A stretch of 64,000 nucleotides of DNA, from NCBI GenBank assembly GCA_023014485.1, contig JAJOZX010005520.1, positions 124,001 to 188,000 of the forward strand. The letters are read 5' to 3'. The position numbers and the translations under genes were made by a program. Position 1 is the first letter of the stretch; each line of letters opens with the position of its first letter. Below are positions 31,821 to 44,649 of this stretch, piece after piece. This stretch comes from Bathynomus jamesi. Lineage: Eukaryota > Arthropoda > Malacostraca > Isopoda > Cirolanidae. Below the pieces are notes generated by a model. The model was not told the origin of the DNA. It was given only the letters and a program-made list of their open reading frames with translations, and ran no database searches.

Positions 31821-33038
31821 TAGTGATGTAGCGGATGTCATTTTTTTCACATCCGCGGATGCGGATGAGGATGTTTGATTTCAACATCCGCGGATGCGGA
31901 TGTCTACATTTTCGTTATTTTTTAGGATATATTCGAGATTTGTTGTGTTTAACGTATATAATAAGTTATTATATAGAGAGAGCTGTAGCTATAATGTAGT
32001 ATAATTGATTAATTGTACAATAATTGCTGTACTTTTCCCTGAACATATAAAATAATAGCAAGCATCTAACTAATATAGAAATCAATTAGTGAATTCGTCC
32101 GCAAATAAATTCGTTATATTTTGTTGAGTTTCAGCCACAATTAGAAACCATAATTGTGTTACCCGACCACTTTCCCCAACCTCCTCCTCCACCCTTATAG
32201 AAAGAGATCTTTAATTAGCTTGATAACTATTTATATTAAGTTTAAAGTTTTATTAGGCATATTTATAAATGAGTAATTAAAATAAAGTAAACTAAGATGT
32301 TCATCGTTTAATGTTCAAACTTAATTATAGGAAGGTTATGCTTAAGGAACATTAATTTTTCTGCCTTTTCTGCTGCCAGTCTGTTTCTCTTTTCATCATA
32401 TATTAATCCAGCACTGCTAAATAATCTCTCGCTTGGTACGTTTGTTGGAGGACGTGCTAAATGTTTCTCGCAAGTTTACTCAAGTATGGATAGATATTCT
32501 GCGTATTTTTCCACCAACTAATAGGATTGTCACGTGCAGCCAGGCGTTTTTCTTGGTGATAGCTCTCGATCATTTTTACTACATCTTTTGACATCGCGTA
32601 GGTCTCGTCATCGCTGCTTGACTCAAGAAACTGAGAGAGAGATTCTGTGATAGATTTGCTCGTTGAAGGTGTTGGTTCTGTCACTGAAACTTTATTCTTT
32701 TGGTGGGTGGCGAAGCGACAGATTCAAGAGATTGGAGCTCTTCAACTGCTTTGCCAAGTGATGATTTAACTCGTTCTAATGTACTAGGTGAAAATAACTT
32801 AGCTTTGTAACGTGGATCTAAGTAGGTTGCAAGAGAGTAACTTCATACAAGAACAGCCTCTCGTCTTGTCGCTGCATCACTTTTGCGCACAATGAACTAG
32901 TTCTATTATTATAGTAGAATTTGATATTTTCCGCTTATTAATGACGTTTTATCTCAACGGTCCACATCCGCACGACATCCGCAGTCCAAAGTGCGGATGC
33001 GGATGCGAGAAAATGTGCGGATGTGACCTACATCACTA
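31821..33038 (-). mobile_element. hAT element with GCGGATG subterminal repeats
   Basis: The ends are TAGTGATGTAGCGGATG and the complement of TAGTGATGTAGGTCAC. The octamer CTTCTCAG flanks both sides (31813-31820 and 33039-33046). Multiple GCGGATG units lie within about 100 bp of each end in both orientations, as expected for transposase-binding subterminal repeats. The element is 1218 bp and keeps only the end of a transposase gene. Confidence 0.93.
32330..32695 (-). pseudogene. hAT transposase C-terminal domain remnant
   Basis: Minus-strand coding fragments include MIESYHQEKRLAARDNPISW, then WWKNTQNIYPYLSKLARN at about 32490, and in shifted frames a SERLFSSAGLIYDEKRN-type block at about 32400, which is the hAT dimerisation domain. 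Everything upstream is missing or unrecognisable. Confidence 0.8.
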
Positions 33039-33053
33039 CTTCTCAGTAACATC

Positions 33054-33347
33054 CAGGGCCGGCGAGAGCTGCCACGGGCCCCGGGGAAGGATTGGTATAT
33101 GGGCCCCCGCTGTTTACTCAGTATTTTATTATGAATGTTTTTTGTGTACATAAGCAAAAACTGATTATATGTCCAAGTCACTATTCAAAACATACAGTAT
33201 GATAATCTCTATAAAATGTATGTTCATTAATTATATTTCCTCTTTGTTATTTAATCAATTGCTTTATTAATATTTTTAGATTTTATCCCCCCTCCTTTCC
33301 GGGCCCCGGGGATTTAACCCGGCTTCCCCGCCCTCTCAGCAGCCCTG
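33054..33347. mobile_element. 294 bp hAT-type MITE
   Basis: The ends are CAGGGCCGGCGAGAG and the complement of CAGGGCTGCTGAGAG. The octamer GTAACATC flanks both sides (33046-33053 and 33348-33355). Its left target duplication begins with the last base of the target duplication of the preceding hAT element, so the two inserted side by side. Confidence 0.9.
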
Positions 33348-33355
33348 GTAACATC

Positions 33356-34836
33356 AAAGATCATGGACCCGTCCAGGTAAGCTCTTCCAAAAGGTACTTA
33401 AAGAAGTAAAGTGCGCATTAGTCCCTCCTCTCACATGTGTATTTAATAAGTTGTTACACAGTCTGGAGAGGTTCCGATCGATTGGAAACTGTAAACATTA
33501 CGCCAATATTTAAAAAAAGGGACAAATCACGTCCGGGAAATTATCGTCCCATCAGCCTGACTTCAGTTGTTGGTAAGCTTATGGAGACGATCGTTCGGGA
33601 CAAAATAGTTAACCACTTAGAAATTAATAAATTAATCAAAGATTCGAAACTTTCGACGTAATCGTTCTTGTCTTACTAATTTGCTCGACTTCTTTAATGA
33701 TATTGTAAATATATATGACGAGAGTAAAACAGTAGATGTATATTTCGATTTTCAAAAAGCGTTTGATGAAGTGCCACACAGAAGATTATCAGCTAAACTT
33801 CATTCTCACGGAAATGATGGTAATGTTCTGAAATGGATCGAAAATTGGGCTTAGTGCAGTAAACAAAGAGTGGTCATTAATGGTAAAGCTTCTAACTGGA
33901 AAATGTAACTAGCGGCGTGCCTCAGGGATCATTTCTGGGACAAATTTTTTTTTTAATTTTTTATATCAATGACATGAACTTGGGAATTAAAAGTATAATT
34001 TCAAAATTTGCGGATCGAGTGGGTAGAAATTTGGCAAATGAACTTTAATATAGATAAATGTAAAACGTTACATATCGGTAGAAACAATGTTAAATAAAAG
34101 TATTTTATGCTCGACAAGAGACACAAATGTTACGGAAGAGAAAGATTTAGGTATTATTGTTGCCGACACTCTTAAACCGAGTAAGCAATGTATCGAAGCG
34201 GTCAGGAAAGCAAATAGAATCTTACGATTTATTGATAGATCGTTTGAGTTCAAGTCCAAGAAAACAATGCTAACATTATATAATTCCTTAGTACGCCCCC
34301 CACCTGGAATACTGCGTTCAATTCTTATCCCTATTTTTCGACAGGACAGACACACTGGAGAGAGTGCAGCGACGGGCTACTAAGATGATTCAGAGACTAG
34401 GAAACAAGTCATACGATGCCCGTTTAGAAACGTTAAATTTATTCCCACTTGTAAAAAGGTGAATTGGAGGAGATTTAATCTAGGTTTTTAAAATGATTAA
34501 AGGTTTCTTGATAACGTCGACGCCGAAAAATATTTCACCTTCAGGAATGCAAATAAAACTCGCGTTAATGGTCTGAAATCAGTGAATAAACATTTTAATT
34601 CTTACGAAGCTGAACATTTTTTCTTCAATTGTATAGTTAATTTGTGGAATGGATTGCCAGCCAGCGTAGTTCAAAGTAATACGATCAAATCCTTTAAAAA
34701 GAAACTAGATGTTTATCTTGCCTTGAACCCCGAGTTGGAAGCATTTATTAGCGCGTAGAAATACTGTAGAATTTTCACTTGGATTCCCTCATCTGTATTT
34801 TAAAATTTTCACTTTAGCTTTAAATTTCTTTCCTAC
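33356..34836 (+). pseudogene. CR1-like LINE reverse transcriptase and 3' region
   Basis: A degraded CR1-like LINE on the plus strand. It shows VNITPIFKKRDKSRPGNYRP at about 33500, SLTSVVGKLMETIVRDKIVN, VDVYFDFQKAFDEVPHRRLS at about 33740, a damaged active site near 34000, EEKDLGIIVADTLKPSKQC at about 34140, and the C-terminal FNCIVNLWNGLPASVVQSNT at about 34630 with a stop near 34755. It has many frameshifts. The 3' untranslated region is interrupted by the gypsy array at 34837 and resumes at 44382-44530. Confidence 0.82.
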
Positions 34837-35300
34837 TGTTGGTTTACGTCGTCGTCGTTGGCCTAGGCAAGCTACGGCTTGGGACCGTAGCGCATCTATC
34901 CGGTATAGGTTAACCTGGATGATGTAGCCATAAGCACTGCCGCTAGTTAAGTGCCAACCAGTGATTATCTCACTAGCCGTATTGAGTCCGTTAGGCGAAA
35001 CTGCGACAGTACCAAAGGTGGAAAATATAACCCTTGGATTTCTATTATTTATTTGTAAAATGGACATGGTATTAGATTAAAATAATTATTTGAATATAAA
35101 TAATTAACTGACAATTGTGATATATAATTAATTATGTTTACATACAATAAAATAATATAGTATACATAAAATTAGTATTAATGTGGTTCACAATTGAATT
35201 ATGAGGGGTAACTAATTTAAAATGAATTTATAGCTATTCCGAAATTCAAGACTGTAAAATTAACATTTAACTTGAAACTAAAATAAGAGTATTCACTACA
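34837..35300 (-). repeat. Gypsy LTR 1 (3' LTR of unit 1)
   Basis: The LTR begins TGTTGGTTTACG and ends CACTACA on the plus strand, i.e. TGTAGTG...CCAACA in the coding sense. A purine-rich stretch (CTGGTGGGGAGTG in the coding sense) just outside 35300 is the polypurine tract. Confidence 0.92.
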
Positions 35301-38300
35301 CACTCCCCACCAGAGAGGAAGTTCAAAGAGTTCCGAACGACACAGATTTCCCGGGACCTTTTGGTAGCTACATGGACCTCACTTAAGGTTGATTCCAAAA
35401 ACGCAGGCTTAAGACGATCGATAGAAACCTTGTCGACCTTGGAACCGCGCTGGATGAGGAATGATTTGCGCGTACGTCGGAGAACTACATAGGGCCCGTC
35501 ATATGGACATTGGAGAGGCCGTTTTGGGAGAGGTACACGAACGAAAACGTGGGTGCAAGATTGGAGGGCTGGGGAAACAAAGATGTTCTGTTGGCTAGTC
35601 AATCGAGGGGGAACAGGCTGAAGGGACTGCATGTGAGAGGAAAGTGTTTGAGCGAATTCCGTAGGATCACATGACTTATCCCCTGCAGTGAAGTAGCCAC
35701 CTGGTAGCCGCAGTGTTGTTCCATAGACTAGTTCAGCCGCTGTAGTCTTCAGATCACTCTTAAATGCAGAGCGAATACCAAGCAACACGAGTGGAAGCTT
35801 ATCCATCCAATGAGAGTCTTCGTGACACATAAGGGATGACTTCAGCTGGCGATGGAAGCGTTCGACGAGGCCGTTAGCTTGCGGATGATACGCACAGGTA
35901 TGCGCATGTACTGTACCCAACAAGCTGGTAAACTTCTTCCAAAGCGAAGACTCAAATTGGCGACCTTGGTCAGTGATGACTTTTGTCGGCAATCCAAATC
36001 TTGATACCCATCCATGAAGAAAGGCTCTTGCAACAGTGTCCGCTTGGATATCAGGAAGTGGGATGGCTTCAGGCCATCTGGAAAAGCGGTCGAGACAGGT
36101 GAGCAGATAACGTTGGCCTTGAATCACTGGAAGAGGGCCAACAATGTCTACATGAATTACTTCAAATCGCTGGGATGGTGGCGGAAATGCGTCAAAGGGG
36201 GACCTGGTGTGCCTTTGGACTTTGGCACGCTGGCAGGCAAGGCACGTTTTGGTCCAATGTTGACATCCTTCCGCATCGAGGGCCAAACAAAGCGAGAGGT
36301 AACCAGGTGTTGCGAAGCACGGATACCAGGATGGGAGGGCTTATGAAGATCCGTGAAGACTGCTTGTCTGTGACATGGAGGGACATAAGGGCGAATAGCA
36401 GCTGTTGATACGTCGCAATAGAGGGGCACAGACAATCCTGGCATACTCATTTTCTTGAGGAAAGTGAGTGAGTGGAGTCTTCTCTGAGCAGGTTGTAGTT
36501 CCGTATCCTTATCTTGATCCTGTGCAATAGCATTCCACAGTGTAGAGCCGAGGGTAACAGAAGTAATCTCTATTCTTGAAAGTGCATCCGCTGGAGTGTT
36601 CAAGACACCTTTGATGTGGCGGATATCTGTGGTAAATTGCGAGATATAATCGAGTTGCCTGATGACTCTGGGAGAGTGGTTACAGCTGTTTTTATTGAAG
36701 ACAGTGACCAAAGGTTGTGGTCGGTAAAAACACAAAACTCTCGGCCTTCAAGGAAATGTTGAAAATGCTTCACGTTTAAGTAAATAGCAAGAAGTTCACG
36801 TCCGAAAGCACTATAACGCGTTTGGGTGGCTGCAGCTTTTTCGAGTAAAACGCGATGGGTGTTGTTGACCGTTAATGGTTTGTTCCAACACTCCACCGAT
36901 CGCAACATCTGATGCATCGACCGTCAGAGTTAGGGGGGCATCACTGATAGGAAATGACAGAGACAATGCACTATTGATAGCATTTTTGGCATTGTCGAAC
37001 GCCTGTAAACTATCGCTACACCATAACAATTTCGTTACCTTGCGTTTGTGTGTGATCATAGCGTGTAGAGGAGCAAGAACACTAGCACAGTTTTTAATGA
37101 ACTTGTGGTAATAATTTACCAAACCTAGAAACCGACGTAACTCACGCTGATTATTTGGCATAGGGTAATTTTTTATCACTTCACACTTGTCCTGAAGGGG
37201 GGTAATTCCGTGCTGCGAAATCGTGTGACCAAGAAATTCCAAGGTTGGCTGTGCAAACACACACTTAGATGCATTAATAGTAACACCGTATTGTTCTAAG
37301 CGTTGAAAGAGGAGTGAAAGATGTTCCTTATGTTCCTCTTCCGTTGAGCTGGCCACAAGCAAATCATCGATGTAGGCATAAACAAAGTCTAAGCCTCTGG
37401 TGACCTCATCTATAAACCTCTGAAAGGTTTGCGCAGCATTCCGTAGCCGAACGGCATCTTCACAAATTCGAATAACCCAAATGGTGTACAAACTGCAGTC
37501 TTGGGAATATCCGAAGGCTCTACGGGAATGTGGTGGAAAGCCTTAACGAGGTCTATTTTACTGAAGATAGATTTGCCGTGGAGAAGAGAAGTAAAGTCTT
37601 GGACATTTGGTACCGGATATCGGTCCGGGATGGTTGTCGAATTCAAAAACCGGTAATCCCACATGGTCTCCAGTCTCCTGACTTCTTCTGGACCAGGTGT
37701 AGGGGAGAGGACCAACTGCTTTTGGAAGGTCTTATTATACCAAGATCTATCATAAGCTGGAATTCCGATTTGGCAGCTTTCAGTTTGTCCGGGGCAAGAC
37801 GTCTGGGTTTTGCAAACACAGGGGGACCTTTTGTTGTAATGTGATGGGTAATGGTGTGCTTAATGGTATCACCCATCTGCATCGGTTGAAGAATTCCTGG
37901 ATATCGGTGGAAAAGGCACTGGTACATGGAATTAGGGGGAACGAGGGAAAGTGCAGAGTTCGAGGCGTCCGGAAGGGCAACCTGTTTGGCAAGAACAGAA
38001 AGCAGTGTGGCCTGGTCGCATAAGCGTCGCTTGTTAAGATCCACCAGGAGTTGAAATGCTGGAGGAAGTCAGCGCCGATTATGGGATGCTGCACTTGAGC
38101 ACAGATGAAAATCCACTTGAAGGATCGGTGAAGGCCCAAGTTTAGTTCACGCGACTGAGTACCGTACGTGGGTATGCGTGAACCGTTAGCAGCGTATAGA
38201 GGCGGAGATTCCGAGTGCTTATGACCAGATTTTTGAGGGAATACACTGACTGACGCTCCGGTATCGACCAAGAAATTGACACCAGAGTTCCTGTCCTTTA

Positions 38301-38388
38301 TGAATAACAGGTTGGCAGTGCGAGTACTAGACGCCATTAGGACTCGCTGCTGGGGTTTTCCGACGAAAAATTGCAAGGGGAGATGCAC
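35301..38388 (-). pseudogene. Gypsy pol, unit 1 (protease, RT, RNase H, integrase)
   Basis: Reading leftwards, the polyprotein has an aspartic protease (FLVDTGASVSVFP at about 38270), reverse transcriptase (catalytic AYIDDLLVAS at about 37370), RNase H (LTVDASDVAIGGVLEQ at about 36900 and CVFTDH at about 36730), and an integrase with the zinc-binding CLACQRAK block at about 36240, IHVDIVGPLP at about 36150, VITDQGRQFESS at about 35970 and ANGLVERFHRQLK at about 35870. The order protease-RT-RNase H-integrase defines Ty3/gypsy. Breaks at about 36290, 36700, 37450, 37780 and elsewhere are 1-3 base indels, at positions that often differ from unit 2. Confidence 0.9.
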
Positions 38389-39098
38389 TTCCTAGCCTTC
38401 TTTCCAAATTTGGCGTGGTAGAAGCAGATCTTCCCGGAACTCGAACGATGCCTCTTCGTAAATCTTGACCGAGAATGGCTTCTTTGCCGTTGATTTTGTA
38501 GCAGAGAACAAACGTGGTTGAGTTGTTGACTTAACTCTTCCACTTTCAATTCCAGTTCCGATTGTGTGTTCACGTTGTTGACCGGAGCTGTGTCAATCTC
38601 CACTACTTTGTCGGCAGTTTCTGCTAGTTTATCAACTGGAGTAGCAGGATCCATAGTGGCCAAGACACGCTGAGCTGATGGAGGAAGTTTCTGCAAGAAC
38701 AACCGTCTAAAGATGTCCTTATCGAAGGTTTGTGCGCGTTCCTAGAGCGCACTGCATAGCCCTCAGCATTTGAGTGGGCTTACGGTCTCCAAGTTCTTCT
38801 TTGAGATTAACTGATGTAGTTTCTCACGCTCGGAGACAGTGGTGCGGCACAGGATGGCAGACTTCAGATCGTTGTACGGGTCCTCACTCGTGGAAGTAGA
38901 TACGATGACGTCACGGACTTCAGAGATGATGCTCGCTGGTAGAGAGGACAAAACATGATCGTATTTTGTCCTGCTAGCGGTGATCCTTCCCAAGTTGAAT
39001 TGTGATTCCACCTGGTGGAACCAAATAAATGGATCACCCGGCCAGAAGACGGGGAGCTTTACGCTCAAGTGGGAGATGGCACCAGCGTCGTCAGGCAT
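38389..39098 (-). pseudogene. Gypsy gag, unit 1
   Basis: The gag frame opens with MPDDAGAISHLSVKLPVFW at 39098 and has the capsid-like FHQVESQFNLGRI region, then the LSSLPASIISEVRDVI block at about 38930. After a frameshift near 38740 it continues (FLQKLPPSAQRVLATMD) to a nucleocapsid-like CFYHAKFGKKARKCISPC near 38410, an atypical zinc-binding pattern seen in this gypsy group. The gag and pol regions are in different frames or separated by indels, so the native expression strategy cannot be read. Confidence 0.82.
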
Positions 39099-39383
39099 CT
39101 TCTCCTATGCTTGCTGACGTACAAGCAAGACGACAAGTGACCAACGAAGGAGTGGAGGTTGAGACGAGCGCAGGCACAGAGCGCACGGGCAGGGGTGAGG
39201 GGCAGAGGGCACGAGCGACATTACAGTCTGATCTAGTCGCCGGGTGAAGGGGGTGATGGGCACGAACGACGTTACAGTCTAGTCCTAGTCGTTCGGGTGA
39301 AGGGGGTGATGGGCACGAACGACATTACAGTTAGTCCTAGTCGTTCGGGTAAAAGGGGGGAATCCAACTCCGGAGTCACCAAT

Positions 39384-39840
39384 TGTTGGTTTACGTCGTC
39401 GTCGTTGGCCTAGGCAAGCTACGGCTTGGGACCGTAGCGCATCTATCCGGTATAGGTTAACCTGGGATGTAGCCATAAGCACTGCCGCTAGTTAAGTGCC
39501 AACCAGTGATTCTCACTAGCCGTATTGAGTCCGTTAGGCGAAACTGCGACAGTACCAAAGGTGGAAAATATAACCTTGGATTTCTATTATTTATTTGTAA
39601 AAGGACATGGTATTAGATTAAAATAATTATTTGAATATAAATAATTAACTGACAATTGTGATATATAATTAATTATGTTTACATACAATAAAATAATATA
39701 GTATACATAAATTAGTATTAATGTGGTTCACAATTGAATTATGAGGGGTAACTAATTTAAAATGAATTTATAGCTATTCCGAAATTCAAGACTGTAAAAT
39801 TAACATTTAACTTGAAACTAAAATAAGAGTATTCACTACA
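39384..39840 (-). repeat. Gypsy LTR 2 (shared middle LTR)
   Basis: The middle LTR is shared by the two units. It lacks seven bases relative to the outer LTRs (for example GGATGATG versus GGGATG, and ATTATCTC versus ATTCTC) and I see no substitutions. A primer-binding site TGGTGACTCCGGAGTTGG in the coding sense adjoins it at about 39365-39382. Confidence 0.92.
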
Positions 39841-42800
39841 CACTCCCCCACCAGAGAGGAAGTTCAAAGAGTTCCGAACGACACAGATTTCCCCGGGACC
39901 TTTTTGGTAGCTACATGGACCTCACTTAAGGTTGATTCCAAAAACGCAGGCTTAAGACGATCGATAGAAACCTGTCGACCTTGGAACCGCGCTGGATGAG
40001 GAATGATTTGCGCGTACGTCGGAGAACTACATAGGGCCGTCATATGGACATTGGAGAGGCCGTTTTGGGAGAGGTACACGAACGAAAACGTGGGTGCAAG
40101 ATTGGAGGGCTGGGAAACAAAGATGTTCTGTTGGCTAGTCAATCGAGGGGGAACAGGCTGAAGGGACTGCATGTGAGAGGAAAGTGTTGAGCGAATTCCG
40201 TAGGATCACATGACTTATCCCCTGCAGTGAGTAGCCACCTGGTAGCCGCAGTGTTGTTCCATAGACTAGTTCAGCCGCTGTAGTCTTCAGATCACTCTTA
40301 AATGCAGAGCGAATACCAAGCAACACGAGTGGAAGCTTATCCATCCAATGAGAGTCTTCGTGACACATAAGGGATGACTTCAGCTGGCGATGGAAGCGTT
40401 CGACGAGGCCGTTAGCTTGCGGATGATACGCACAGGTATGCGCATGTACTGTACCCAACAAGCTGGTAAACTTCTTCCAAAGCGAAGACTCAAATTGGCG
40501 ACCTTGGTCAGTGATGACTTTGTCGGCAATCCAAATCTTGATACCCATCCATGAAGAAAGGCTCTTGCAACAGTGTCCGCTTGGATATAGGAAGTGGGAT
40601 GGCTTCAGGCCATCTGGAAAAGCGGTCGAGACAGGTGAGCAGATAACGTTGGCCTGAATCACTGGAAGGGCCAACAATGTCTACATGAATTACTTCAAAT
40701 CGCTGGGATGGTGCGGAAATGCGTCAAAGGGGGACCTGGTGTGCCTTTGGACTTTGGCACGCTGGCAGGCAAGGCACGTTTTGGTCCAATGTTTGACATC
40801 CTTCCGCATCGAGGGCCAAACAAAGCGAGAGGTAACCAGGTGTTGCGAAGCACGGATACCAGGATGGGAGGGCTTATGAAGATCCGTGAAGACTGCTTGT
40901 CTGTGACATGGAGGGACATAAGGGCGAATAGCAGCTGTTGATACGTCGCAATAGAGGGCACAGACAATCCTGGCATACTCATTTTCTTGAGGGAAAGTGA
41001 GTGAGTGGAGTCTTCTCTGAGCAGGTCTTGTAGTTCCGTATCCTTATCTTGATCCTGTGCAATAGCATTCCACAGTGTAGAGCCGAGGGTAACAGAAGTA
41101 ATCTCTATTCTTGAAAGTGCATCCGCTGGAGTGTTCAAGACACCTTTGATGTGGCGGATATCTGTGGTAAATTGCGAGATATAATCGAGTTGCCTGATGA
41201 CTCTGGGAGAGTGGTTACAGCTGTTTTTATTGAAGACAGTGACCAAAGGTTTGTGGTCGGTAAAAACACAAAACTCTCGGCCTTCAAGGAAATGTTGAAA
41301 ATGCTTCACGTTTAAGTAAATAGCAAGAAGTTCACGTCCGAAAGCATATAACGCGTTTGGGCTGGCTGCAGCTTTTTCGAGGTAAACGCGATGGGTGTTT
41401 GTTGACCGTTAATGGTTTGTTCCAACACTCCACCGATCGCAACATCGATGCATCGACCGTCAGAGTTAGGGGGGCATCACTGATAGGAAATGACAGAGAC
41501 AATGCACTATTGATAGCATTTTTGGCATTGTCGAACGCCTGTAAACTATCGCTACACCATAACAATTTCGTTACCTTGCGTTTGTGTGTGATCATAGCGT
41601 GTAGAGGAGCAAGAACACTAGCACAGTTTTTAATGAACTTGTGGTAATAATTTACCAAACTAGAAACCGACGTAACTCACGCTGATTATTTGGCATAGGG
41701 TAATTTTTTATCACTTCACACTTGTCCTGAAGGGGGGTAATTCCGTGCTGCGAAATCGTCGTCGTGGACAAGAAATTCAAGGTTGGCTGTGCAAACACAC
41801 ACTTAGATGCATTAATAGTAACACCGTATTGTTCTAAGCGTTGAAAGAGGAGTGAAAGATGTTCCTTATGTTCCTCTTCCGTTGAGCTGGCCACAAGCAA
41901 ATCATCGACTGTAGGCATAAACAAAGTCTAAGCCTCTGGTGACCTCATCTATAAACCTCTGAAAGGTTTGCGCAGCATCCGTAGCCCGAACGGCATCTTC
42001 ACAAATTCGAATAACCCAAATGGTGTACAAACTGCAGTCTTGGGAATATCCGAAGGCTCTACGGGAATGTGGTGGAAAGCCTTAACGAGGTCTATTTTAC
42101 TGAAGATAGATTTGCCGTGGAGAAGAGAAGTAAAAGTCTTGGACATTTGGTACCGGATATCGGTCCGGGATGGTTGTCGAATTCAAAAACCGGTAATCCC
42201 CACATGGTCTCCAGTCTCCTGACTTCTTCTGGACCAGGTGTAGGGGAGAGGACAACTGCTTTTGGAAGGTTATTATACCAAGATCTATCATAAGCTGGAA
42301 TTCCGATTTGGCAGCTTTCAGTTTGTCCGGGGCAAGACGTCTGGGTTTTGCAAACACAGGGGGACCTTTGTTGTAATGTGATGGGTAATGGTGTGCTTAA
42401 TGGTATCACCCATCTGCATCGGTTGAAGAATTCCTGGATATCGGTGGAAAAGGCACTGGTACATGGAATTAGGGGGGAACGAGGGAAAGTGCAGAGTTCG
42501 AGGCGTCCGGAAGGGCAACCTGTTTGGCAAGAACAGAAAGCAGTGTGGCCTGGTCGCATAAGCGTCGCTTGTTAAGATCCACCAGGAGTTTGAAATGCTG
42601 GAGGAAGTCAGCGCCGATTATGGGATGCTGCACTTGAGCACAGATGAAAATCCACTTGAAGGATCGGTGAAGGCCAAGTTTAGTTCACGCGACTGAGTAC
42701 CGTACGTGGGTATGCGTGAACCGTTAGCAGCGTATAGAGGCGGAGATTCCGAGTGCTTATGACCAGATTTTTGAGGGAATACACTGACTGACGCTCCGGT

Positions 42801-42905
42801 ATCGACCAAGAAATTGACACCAGAGTTCCTGTCCTTTATGAATAACAGGTTGGCAGTGCGAGTACTAGACGCCATTAGGACTCGCTGTGGGTTTTCCGAC
42901 GAAAA
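39841..42905 (-). pseudogene. Gypsy pol, unit 2
   Basis: Same domain order as unit 1: protease (FLVDTGASVSVFP at about 42800), reverse transcriptase with the active site near 41910, RNase H (CVFTDHKPLVTVFN at about 41270), and integrase (VITDQGRQFES at about 40520, ANGLVERFHRQLK at about 40410). The RNase H to integrase-zinc-finger frame at 40695-41309 is intact where unit 1 is broken, and other segments are broken where unit 1 is intact. The lesions are short indels. Confidence 0.9.
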
Positions 42906-43628
42906 ATTGCAAGGGGAGATGCACTTCCTAGCTTCTTTCCAAATTTGGCGTGGTAGAAGCAGATCTTCCCGGAACTCGAACGATGCCTCTTCGTAAATCT
43001 TGACCGAGAATGGCTTCTTTGCCGTTGATTTGTAGCAGAGAACAAACGTGGTTGAGTTGTTGACTTAACTCTTCCACTTTCAATTCCAGTTCCGATTGTG
43101 TGTTCACGTTGTTGACCGGAGCTGTGTCAATCTCCACTACTTGTCGGCAGTTTTGCTAGTTTATCAACTGGAGTAGCAGGATCCATAGTGGCCAAGACAC
43201 GCTGAGCTGATGGAGGAAGTTCTGCAAGAACAACCGTCTAAAGATGTCCTTATCGAAGGTTTGTGCGCGTTCGCCTAGAGCGCACTGCATAGCCCTCAGC
43301 ATTTGAGTGGGCTTACGGTCTCCAAGTTCTTCTTTTGAGATTAACTGATGTAGTTTCCACGCTCGGAGACAGTGGTGCGGCACAGGATGGCAGACTTCAG
43401 ATTTGTACGGGTCCTCACTCGTGGAAGTAGATACGATGACGTCACGGACTTCAGAGATGATGCTCGCTGGTAGAGAGGACAAAACATGATCGTTATTTGT
43501 CCTGCTAGCGGTGATCCTTCCCAAGTTGAATTGTGATTCCACCTGGTGGAACCAAATAAATGGATCACCGGCCAGAAGACGGGGAGCTTTACGCTCAAGT
43601 GGGAGATGGCACCAGCGTCGTCAGGCAT
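42906..43628 (-). pseudogene. Gypsy gag, unit 2
   Basis: Same gag as unit 1, starting with MPDDAGAISHLSVKLPVFW at 43628 and broken by indels near 43560, 43390, 43230 and 43040. The nucleocapsid-like end lies near 42930. Confidence 0.82.
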
Positions 43629-43913
43629 CTTCTCCTATGCTTGCTGACGTACAAGCAAGACAAGTGACCAACGAAGGAGTGGAGGTTGAGACGAGCGCAG
43701 GCACAGAGCGCACGGGCGGGGTGAGGGGCAGAGGGCACGAGCGACATTACAGTCTGATCCTAGTCGCTCGGGTGAAGGGGGTGATGGGCACGAACGACGT
43801 TACAGTCTAGTCCTAGTCGTTCGGGTGAAGGGGGTGATGGGCACGAACGACATTACAGTCTAGTCCTAGTCGTTCGGGTTAAAAGGGGGGAATCCAACTC
43901 CGGAGTCACCAAT

Positions 43914-44377
43914 TGTTGGTTTACGTCGTCGTCGTTGGCCTAGGCAAGCTACGGCTTGGGACCGTAGCGCATCTATCCGGTATAGGTTAACCTGGATGAT
44001 GTAGCCATAAGCACTGCCGCTAGTTAAGTGCCAACCAGTGATTATCTCACTAGCCGTATTGAGTCCGTTAGGCGAAACTGCGACAGTACCAAAGGTGGAA
44101 AATATAACCCTTGGATTTCTATTATTTATTTGTAAAATGGACATGGTATTAGATTAAAATAATTATTTGAATATAAATAATTAACTGACAATTGTGATAT
44201 ATAATTAATTATGTTTACATACAATAAAATAATATAGTATACATAAAATTAGTATTAATGTGGTTCACAATTGAATTATGAGGGGTAACTAATTTAAAAT
44301 GAATTTATAGCTATTCCGAAATTCAAGACTGTAAAATTAACATTTAACTTGAAACTAAAATAAGAGTATTCACTACA
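43914..44377 (-). repeat. Gypsy LTR 3 (5' LTR of unit 2)
   Basis: 464 bp, apparently identical to LTR 1. The primer-binding site TGGTGACTCCGGAGTTGG in the coding sense lies at about 43895-43912. Confidence 0.92.
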
Positions 44378-44381
44378 CTAC

Positions 44382-44540
44382 CTTTCAACCTCTTTTCTCT
44401 ACTTTGCTTTAAAACTTTCACTTGTTTTTAAATTTTCCCACTTCTTTTAACCTTACCTTCCTTCTTAAACAGAGAGCCTCGTAGGGACCAGGCGGTCTGT
44501 TGCTGTTTGGTGTCCTTTGTATATGACGGAGTGGCTCCAC
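44382..44540 (+). other. CR1-like LINE 3' untranslated region, continued
   Basis: Pyrimidine-rich sequence with ACTTTCACTT and TTAAATTTTCCC motifs continues the style of the sequence at 34770-34836 left of the gypsy array, so I read it as the interrupted LINE tail. Confidence 0.55.
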
Positions 44541-44649
44541 AGCATTCCCTGGGACCCGAACCACTATCCCCAACCAAGGAAGACTCAGAGGTTATTCCTT
44601 ACATTGCTGACGTTTGAAGTCCGAACCGAGACCTTCAATGTGATAACCA

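Larger units (their letters stand above)
34837..44377 (-). mobile_element. Tandem Ty3/gypsy array: LTR-internal-LTR-internal-LTR
   Basis: Three LTRs (34837-35300, 39384-39840, 43914-44377) enclose two nearly identical internal regions, both coding on the minus strand. A 4 bp target duplication CTAC flanks the whole array (34833-34836 and 44378-44381), and none separates the units. The outer LTRs appear identical at 464 bp. The middle LTR is 457 bp and differs only by small deletions. Confidence 0.93.

Noticed and set aside
35842..43810. Plus-strand open frames within the gypsy array
   Set aside because: They are antisense shadows repeated in both units; all recognisable retroelement motifs are on the minus strand.
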